NCBI GenBank assembly: GCA_022818135.1
Contig: JAFMSR010000001.1
Coordinates: forward strand, 3,934,495-3,998,494
Source of the DNA: Saxidomus purpurata
Taxonomy: Eukaryota; Mollusca; Bivalvia; Venerida; Veneridae
Direction: 5' to 3'
Length of the DNA: 64,000 nt
Both the position numbers and the translations under genes were made by a program. This document shows positions 60,401-64,000 of this stretch, piece by piece. The notes below the pieces were generated by a model. The model was given only the letters and a program-made list of their open reading frames with translations, did no database searches and was not told where the DNA came from. How positions within the stretch are numbered: the first letter of the stretch is position 1; each line of letters begins with the position of its first letter.

Positions 60401-63356
60401 ACTATCCCTTTAAACTTAAAATAACTAAACTCTTCTGGGGGCGTTGGTCATATGGATTATCCGTAACCAACAATAAAACTCACAAACAGACTAGCCTTCA
60501 ATCTCTGGCTACTGATTGGTCAGTTTTAAATCTGAGCTCACTTCTAGCCAATCAGATATTAGAAAATATTAAACTGGTCTCAGAGAAAAAGTTTTTCATT
60601 TAATAGTTACCAGAGTCATGCATTCAATATTTGATGAATTTGTTCTCGGCATATATGGAAGAGCATAGATTATGCAGCAGATTGTTTCTTTTTCTGATTA
60701 GAGTGAAAACTTTTTATAGAGTATGCATTCTTCTCTTTTCAAATCAGGGAATTGAGGATTATTTTGGTGAAATGGACATGAAAATAGGAGGATCTAAAAA
60801 TGGTCTTACTGCAATACAAATGGACCTGAAGATACCAGGCATTCCTGTACAAATTGTCCATGAAGCTGTGGATATGGGAAAAAGTATCAGAATTTGCTCC
60901 CTTTTTTTGCCTATTTTGTTCAGGGTGTAAATGGTATTAAAAAGGTGTTGAGTAGATATCAGATTTTTTAGATGCCTGCATTCTCATGATTTGGAAGTAT
61001 TCTAAGGGAATATATTACTGATTTTAATTTACTCTGATTTGATTCAGGGCTCGCGCTGGCATTCGCCAATGACTTATCACAAAACGATTTCCTTCCACTG
61101 AATTAATACAAGCTTTAGTGCAAAACTAACTATTTGTTTCTACTGAAATAAAAACTGAATTTCGTTTTTAATACCATTTTAAGTGTATTGGATCACATCT
61201 CCACTGACCTTAAAGGCCAATCATCACCTTGAATGTTACAATTACTCCTAAAGCTCTTATATGTATATCAACAATACAGATGTGTTACCAGCAAAATTGA
61301 TCAATAGTTGTACAAAGGCATTTCTGACTTGGCTGTTTAAATGGAAAGCTTGAGTGAAAAGTACAGGGCAGTTTTTTTTTGCAATGATAAAAAATTCAGT
61401 TGAGTATAAAATTCTGTTTAAAAAAAACAACACAGATAAAGGAAATAAGGAATACAGTATTTTTTTGCAATGATGTCGCAAAACATAAGAAATGCGTACT
61501 GACAACACTTTTTTGTAAGGAAACAACAAAAGCATGACAAAATGACATACAGCAACATTATTCTATCAGTAAATACATTATTTTGCCCGAGCAAATTCAT
61601 TGTGAAAAATTAAGTGTGAAGAAAAAAGGTACTATGCATAATTTACCAAACACTTTGTTGTCAAATATCACTTTTAGTTGTTGTTTTTAAACAGATTTTT
61701 TCACCTACGTCAACGCTTCTGTAGTTAATGAAATGAAGTGTTCTGAACTTAATATCACATGCATTTTTGTATTACATTTCAAGTGTTCACAATTGTTTAT
61801 TACAGGCCAGATATCAAATATATTAAGCATAATGAAGAAATCAGCAAAGATCCATGAGCCAAGAGAAAGTATCAAAAGTAATGGTCCAGTCTTAGGTAGG
61901 TTATATTAATAGATCATGCTTATAGAGAGTTTGCTTTAGAGAGCATAATTACTGAAATGGATCTCGCTAATATACTGTTTGCTTTAGAGAGCATAATTAC
62001 TGAAATGGATCTTGCTTCTAGAGAGTTTGCAAAGTATTTTTCATGGTTACAAGCATAATAACTAAAATGGATCTTGCTAATATACTGTTTGCTTTAGAGA
62101 GGTTCAGTACTGGAAATGAACCTCCCTAACAAATAGTTTCTTTCAGTATAGAGCTTCAGTGCTAAAAAAGATCTCAAATATAGAGGTTCTGCTTTAGAGT
62201 GGTTTGGTACTGAAAACTATCTTTTCACATTACCTGATGTGCGGTTACGAAAAGACAAACCAATTACGGCACACTTTGATTTAAGTCATGATGATGGTAA
62301 CCTTCAGTTTTCGGTTCTTGAAAAACTGAACAAAGCCTAATATCAAGAACGTATTATACGAGAGAGCATATGGATCAAATGGCTGCAAACAGCAAGTCCA
62401 AACAGATGCAACATCAAAGACAGTTGGATTCCATCTCAATTGCTTGCAAATAACGTCCATTATGGCAGATTCAAAGTAATTTTGGCGTGTAACGTCACAT
62501 TCACTTATTAACTTATGGTAACATCAATAACGTTATATGTGAAAATGTAAAACAATCTACTGAAGAAGGAAAAGAAAAGAGTGAACTTTTAAAATATTTT
62601 CTTTCAATTTTTATTTTTTCAGAAAATATAACAGTACCTCCATCTAAGAGAGGAAGCTTTGTAGGTACTGGTGGAATCAATCTGAAGAAATTAACACATG
62701 ATGCAGGTACGTTAGTACAAATGCTACTGAAAATGTTATTTAGTTGCAAAGTTTTGATTTAAGCTAATCTTTTCAATGATCGACCTTGTAATTTCATAAA
62801 TCTCGTATCAGTATGGATGCTGAAACATTATTCACTTCTCAAACTTGACACATAAAAAAGATATATACTACTGAGATATTTACGTCAAGAAAAAAAAATA
62901 CACCTTTACTAAAAAAAGAGAAGAAGCAGATGGGATTATTTTGTGCTAAGACCTTGTTTTGCCAAATTTTGTAAAAAGTGGTACACCTCCTGAGTCCTGG
63001 GTTTGAGCCCTGCTACAGACCGGTTTGTGTATGAATGTTTGCAGTATTTTATGGAGGATAGTATCTAGTACTAGTCTGTCCTAGGAACACTGATTAGGTG
63101 AATTGTACATTATGTTAACAGTTGAAACAGGTGTTAAAGTTCACGAAAACAAGTAAGTATTCCTTCTGAAAGTTATGGTTATTTGCAATGTTAGTTACAT
63201 GTGTATACATGTATTGCATACTATGAAAGAAGCCTTATGTATTTCTCAGGTGTGACTGTAACACCTTTAGATGAGTCTACATATGAAATATTTGCACCAA
63301 ATAAAGATGCCATGGATGAAGCGAAAGAGATGATGAAAGTTTGGCTAGAATCAAAG
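45406..63356 (+). CDS. PNPT1: PNPT1, mitochondrial polyribonucleotide nucleotidyltransferase (19 exons, both ends missing)
   Basis: PNPase is a trimeric 3'-5' phosphorolytic exoribonuclease of the mitochondrial intermembrane space and matrix; it degrades RNA with SUV3 and takes part in RNA import. Nineteen GT-AG exons in continuous phase encode about 619 residues. RNase PH domain 1 has [50 protein letters not shown] and [10 protein letters not shown] helical linker follows. RNase PH domain 2 has [39 protein letters not shown] and RRELGHGALAEK. Its phosphate-binding GSSSMAS is present, as is [15 protein letters not shown] with its metal-binding aspartates. The start of the KH domain has GXGG motif [11 protein letters not shown]. 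The targeting peptide exon and the C-terminal S1 domain are outside or unresolved. Confidence 0.97.
46137..46214 (+). CDS. PNPT1: PNPT1 exon
   Basis: 78 bp, acceptor TTGACAG, donor ACA|GTAAGT. Encodes [18 protein letters not shown], the GDTAVMVTAVSK strand of the family. Confidence 0.94.
46734..46839 (+). CDS. PNPT1: PNPT1 exon with AAGRIPTN motif
   Basis: 106 bp, acceptor ATGTAG, donor G|GTAAGA. Encodes [20 protein letters not shown] and [12 protein letters not shown], the RNA-binding loop region of RNase PH domain 1. Confidence 0.97.
47280..47329 (+). CDS. PNPT1: PNPT1 exon
   Basis: 50 bp, acceptor CTTTTCAG, donor CAG|GTATGG. Encodes [17 protein letters not shown]. Confidence 0.95.
47559..48935 (-). 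mobile_element. 145-bp-unit tandem element, copy 2
   Basis: Reverse-complement relative of the element at 23590-24534, with the same two ends (TTTTAGCTCACCTGAGC.. left, AGGGCCATCATGGCCCTCTTG right) but about eight central units. It sits in the PNPT1 intron between 47329 and 49411. ORFs through it are repeat-driven, not genes. Confidence 0.8.
49411..49474 (+). CDS. PNPT1: PNPT1 exon
   Basis: 64 bp, acceptor TGTTTCAG, donor G|GTCAGT. Encodes [19 protein letters not shown], highly conserved. Confidence 0.96.
49739..49963 (-). CDS. possible small nuclear protein or transposon ORF inside a PNPT1 intron
   Basis: 74-codon minus-strand ORF opening [19 protein letters not shown], basic then acidic, ending [11 protein letters not shown]. 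CpG-enriched DNA lies upstream (50000-50160). No domain is recognised. The RGRGRKRK start looks nuclear-targeting, and TE origin is plausible. Confidence 0.3.
   Translation of the reverse strand: MPGRGRGRKRKFNEPEHDGLEDDSPLLQKEKGKSLQARQGNRLTIDFEEIIRASNILPNELNNERRERVGSPHN
50256..50448. mobile_element. ~190-bp MITE with GTCAGGGGTGTAACTTG ends
   Basis: Inverted arms GTCAGGGGTGTAACTTGTTTAAGT and its complement, ~40 bp long, round a short loop, with TGACAAA on both sides. In the PNPT1 intron before exon 50866. Confidence 0.75.
50866..51039 (+). CDS. PNPT1: PNPT1 exon
   Basis: 174 bp, acceptor ATTGTAG, donor G|GTGAGT. Encodes [20 protein letters not shown] and [20 protein letters not shown]. Confidence 0.96.
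51195..51312 (+). repeat. SINE 3' part
   Basis: Degenerate B box (gtgcttgagctccactgccaacc) then a tail gcagtttcttacagagaatgggag shared with 56815-56905. Confidence 0.5.
51427..51604 (+). CDS. PNPT1: PNPT1 exon (its 3' end is duplicated downstream)
   Basis: 178 bp, acceptor ACCACAG, donor AG|GTAAAC. Encodes [20 protein letters not shown] then a linker ending [14 protein letters not shown]. The last ~55 bases and the following intron are repeated at ~51786-52010. Confidence 0.93.
51786..51846 (+). pseudogene. tandem partial copy of the preceding PNPT1 exon
   Basis: Repeats the exon 3' end: [17 protein letters not shown], with an extra LVPK and diverged codons, and keeps the donor AG|GTAAAC. 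The frame is open. A possible acceptor 'tttttattggaag' would make it an in-frame cassette (phase 2 in and out), but that acceptor is weak. It could be a decaying fragment or an alternative exon. Confidence 0.7.
51891..52208 (+). mobile_element. ~320-bp MITE, TTAA-flanked family, copy A
   Basis: Starts TTAAAGGCCCATGCTCAC and ends GATCATAGGGCTTTAA; the interior shows the family signature gaaatgac.tgaatat.aaagaaaggtata. A truncated head of the same element lies at 51652-51760 in the duplicated segment. Confidence 0.7.
52355..52462 (+). repeat. 29-bp tandem array, ~4 copies
   Basis: tagaccaactacaatttaatgacttttta repeated in the PNPT1 intron between 51604 and 53206. Confidence 0.92.
53206..53257 (+). 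CDS. PNPT1: PNPT1 exon
   Basis: 52 bp, acceptor ATCTGTTTCAG, donor AAG|GTAGAT. Encodes [17 protein letters not shown] in the helical linker. An AG eleven bases upstream would introduce a stop. Confidence 0.8.
53387..53717 (+). mobile_element. ~330-bp MITE, same family, copy B
   Basis: Starts TTAAAGTCCCAGGACC and ends CCCCGGGACT; the interior contains gaaatgacttgaatatgaaagaaaggcataatgtc. PNPT1 intron. Confidence 0.7.
53849..53906 (+). CDS. PNPT1: PNPT1 exon
   Basis: 58 bp, acceptor TTGTTCTAG, donor G|GTAAGT. Encodes [18 protein letters not shown], matching vertebrate VSRDEAVNKIRLDTEEQL. Confidence 0.93.
53995..54130 (+). repeat. tRNA-derived SINE
   Basis: A-box-like gaatggttaaggctgctg, B-box-like gtggttttgagtcacgggc, and a tail ctgctggtcctgtctaggaac. 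Confidence 0.55.
54972..55071 (+). CDS. PNPT1: PNPT1 exon
   Basis: 100 bp, acceptor AATTAACAG, donor AG|GTAAGA. Encodes [20 protein letters not shown], ending in the KK-R-CDGR boundary to RNase PH domain 2. Confidence 0.92.
55090..55205 (+). repeat. tRNA-derived SINE fragment
   Basis: B box GGTTCAAATCC after cccgtcggccaaa, followed by an AT-rich tail. Confidence 0.5.
55465..56252. mobile_element. hAT-type non-autonomous element with intact 8-bp target duplication
   Basis: 788 bp with ends TAGGGATGGCAACGAATAC and GTATTCGTTGCCATCCCTA-type inverted repeats, and iterated CGAGTACTCGA motifs near both ends. Flanked by perfect GTTATTTG duplications (55457-55464, 56253-56260). Eight-base duplication and TAGGG..CCCTA ends indicate hAT mobilisation. 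No transposase. Lies in the PNPT1 intron between 55071 and 56483. Confidence 0.9.
56483..56656 (+). CDS. PNPT1: PNPT1 exon opening RNase PH domain 2
   Basis: 174 bp, acceptor TTTTCTAG, donor GG|GTAGGT. Encodes [38 protein letters not shown] and [12 protein letters not shown]. Confidence 0.97.
56800..56910 (+). repeat. SINE tail fragment
   Basis: tctagccccactaccaaccctgtcg..ggcagtttctgatggagaatagg..ctaaggaatca, related to 51195-51312. Confidence 0.5.
57503..57539 (+). CDS. PNPT1: PNPT1 exon
   Basis: 37 bp, acceptor ACTTTCAG, donor GAG|GTACTG. Encodes [12 protein letters not shown]. The open frame continues into the intron but the family sequence continues in the next exon. Confidence 0.93.
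58139..58205 (+). CDS. PNPT1: PNPT1 exon
   Basis: 67 bp, acceptor ATCAACAG, donor G|GTAAGA. Encodes FPAYATNEV then NRRELGHG. Confidence 0.95.
58545..58676. repeat. foldback MITE-like hairpin
   Basis: ATGAGGTTCAGAT..ATATCTGTCACC..GTAACTGTTTTGG pairs with CCAAAACAGTTAT..GGTGACGGATAT..ATCTGAACCAAATGCCTCAT. PNPT1 intron. Confidence 0.7.
59030..59119 (+). CDS. PNPT1: PNPT1 exon
   Basis: 90 bp, acceptor TATTCTAG, donor G|GTATGA. Encodes [20 protein letters not shown] and TAEVLESN. Confidence 0.96.
59787..59941 (+). CDS. PNPT1: PNPT1 exon with GSSSMAS catalytic motif
   Basis: 155 bp, acceptor GGTTTCAG, donor TTG|GTTTGT. Encodes [19 protein letters not shown] and [11 protein letters not shown]. 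The phosphate-binding serine motif is intact. Confidence 0.97.
60205..60400 (+). repeat. tRNA-derived SINE with conserved core
   Basis: A box GTGGTCCAGTGGTAATGC, B-box relic AGTTTCACTCCC, then gatctttcggataagacc..acgaggtctcatgtatcgg, a core segment found in SINEs of many invertebrates. PNPT1 intron. Confidence 0.7.
60748..60883 (+). CDS. PNPT1: PNPT1 exon with [12 protein letters not shown]
   Basis: 136 bp, acceptor AAATCAG, donor A|GTATCA. Carries the conserved acidic residues of the active site ([15 protein letters not shown]), then [18 protein letters not shown]. Confidence 0.96.
61210..61610 (+). mobile_element. MITE, same family, copy D (diverged)
   Basis: Starts TTAAAGGCCAATCATCACC; the interior ends gacaaaatgacatacagcaacattattctatcagtaa as in copies A and B. 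PNPT1 intron. Confidence 0.55.
61806..61895 (+). CDS. PNPT1: PNPT1 exon
   Basis: 90 bp, acceptor TATTACAG, donor G|GTAGGT. Encodes [20 protein letters not shown]. Confidence 0.92.
61919..62215 (+). repeat. ~48-bp degenerate tandem repeat
   Basis: tttgctttagagagcataattactgaaatggatct(c/t)gctaatatac repeated with decay; PNPT1 intron after exon 61806-61895. Confidence 0.75.
62623..62706 (+). CDS. PNPT1: PNPT1 exon, KH domain start
   Basis: 84 bp, acceptor TTTTTCAG, donor G|GTACGT. Encodes [20 protein letters not shown]; the KH loop is GTGG here rather than GPGG. Confidence 0.94.
62965..63100 (+). repeat. tRNA-derived SINE fragment
   Basis: B box GGTTTGAGCCC and a tail with tatggaggatag..gtctgtcctaggaacactg. 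Confidence 0.5.
63250..63356 (+). CDS. PNPT1: PNPT1 exon, KH domain
   Basis: 107 bp, acceptor TTTCTCAG, donor AAG|GTAACG. Encodes [20 protein letters not shown]. Last exon in the window; the S1 exons lie to the right. Confidence 0.93.
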
Positions 63357-63664
63357 GTAACGTAACAACAGGCGTGCTAATAGACACAGGTCTCTTTAAC
63401 CTTTACTACACTAAATTTCTAAAATGAGCATGTCCATCTTCCTTTTCGGGCATTACTATCATTTGCACAGTGAGTTCCTCAGTGAAAAGTTACTGACAGA
63501 ATAAATAAACAGTGCAGATCATGATCAGACTGCAATGATGTGACCATGATCAGCACAAGTGGCAAAGGTGTAATCACTCTTCACCAACATGGTAATAGAT
63601 AACAGTCCAATGTATTACTTTACAATCTGATTTAAGCTATTGAAATATATCCTCAGTCAGACTG

Positions 63665-64000
63665 AGAGTTCATGTCAGAATAGTTATTTCTGTGTGCTCA
63701 TGTCAGACTGGTTATTTCTGTGTATTCATGTAAGAGTGGTTATTTCTGTGTACTCATGTCTGACTGGTTATTTCTGTTTACTCATGTCAGACTGGTTATT
63801 TCTGTGTGCTCATGTCAGACTTGTTATTTCTGTGTACTCATGTCAGACTGGTTAGTTCTGTGTGCTTATGTCAGACTGGTTATTTCTGTGTACTCATGTC
63901 AGACTGGTTATTTCTGTGTACTCATGTAAGACTGGTTATTTCTGTATGCTCATGTCAGACTGGTTAGTTCTGTGTGCTTATGTCAGACTGGTTATTTCTG
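63665..64000 (+). repeat. 28-bp tandem array, runs off the right edge
   Basis: About 12 units of ctcatgtcagactggttatttctgtgtg in a PNPT1 intron. ORFs through it are repeat artefacts. Confidence 0.95.

Noticed and set aside
63640..63929. Two overlapping Cys/Tyr-rich ORFs
   Set aside because: Artefacts of the 28-bp tandem array.

Overview
This is a window of nuclear DNA from an invertebrate animal, most likely a bivalve mollusc. The two recognisable genes have metazoan intron-rich structure. The DNA is AT-rich, and the introns are packed with tRNA-derived SINEs, small TIR elements and long-unit tandem repeats ending in motifs typical of clam and oyster genomes. A run of exactly 500 N (3366-3865) is an assembly gap. 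There are no bacterial-type genes, CRISPR arrays or rRNA genes.

Two genes are certain, and they are divergently oriented. On the minus strand, 35656 down to 9707, lie 31 coding exons of KNTC1 (Rod), the large subunit of the kinetochore RZZ complex. They run from the start codon through about 1037 codons, roughly the N-terminal half of the family's usual ~2200 residues. The 3' half was not found in the left 9.7 kb and probably lies beyond the window. On the plus strand, 45406 to 63356, lie 19 coding exons of PNPT1, the mitochondrial polynucleotide phosphorylase. They cover both RNase PH domains and the start of the KH domain. The first exon (targeting peptide) is unresolved and the S1 domain lies to the right of the window. 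The exon coordinates were read by eye from GT/AG sites, with reading phase checked through every junction.

Region by region: 1-9.7 kb holds a TA-flanked foldback element, the gap, a CpG-rich block with a possible unrelated first exon, a TTAA-flanked MITE and a broken Ty3/gypsy reverse transcriptase. 9.7-35.7 kb is KNTC1; its introns carry a 43-bp array, a 30-bp array that copies an exon's 5' splice site twenty times, two ~145-bp-unit arrays, a ~130-bp array split by a TTAA element, a 71-bp array and two ~170-bp arrays. 35.7-45.4 kb is the space between the genes. It holds a MITE, an 864-bp Mutator-like foldback element with a 9-bp target duplication, several perfect CRE octamers, and a 3.5-kb inverted duplication (two 633-bp arms) enclosing a decayed hAT-transposase C-terminus. 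45.4-64 kb is PNPT1; its introns hold an inverted second copy of the 145-bp-unit element, a partial exon duplication, an intact hAT-type MITE, several related ~320-bp MITEs, SINEs and a 28-bp array running off the right edge.

The two proteins act in separate processes (spindle checkpoint; mitochondrial RNA turnover and import), and nothing in the sequence links them beyond their divergent arrangement. The most notable signals are the reiterated splice-donor array in KNTC1, the 633-bp inverted duplication upstream of PNPT1, the Mutator-like foldback and the PNPT1 partial exon duplication.
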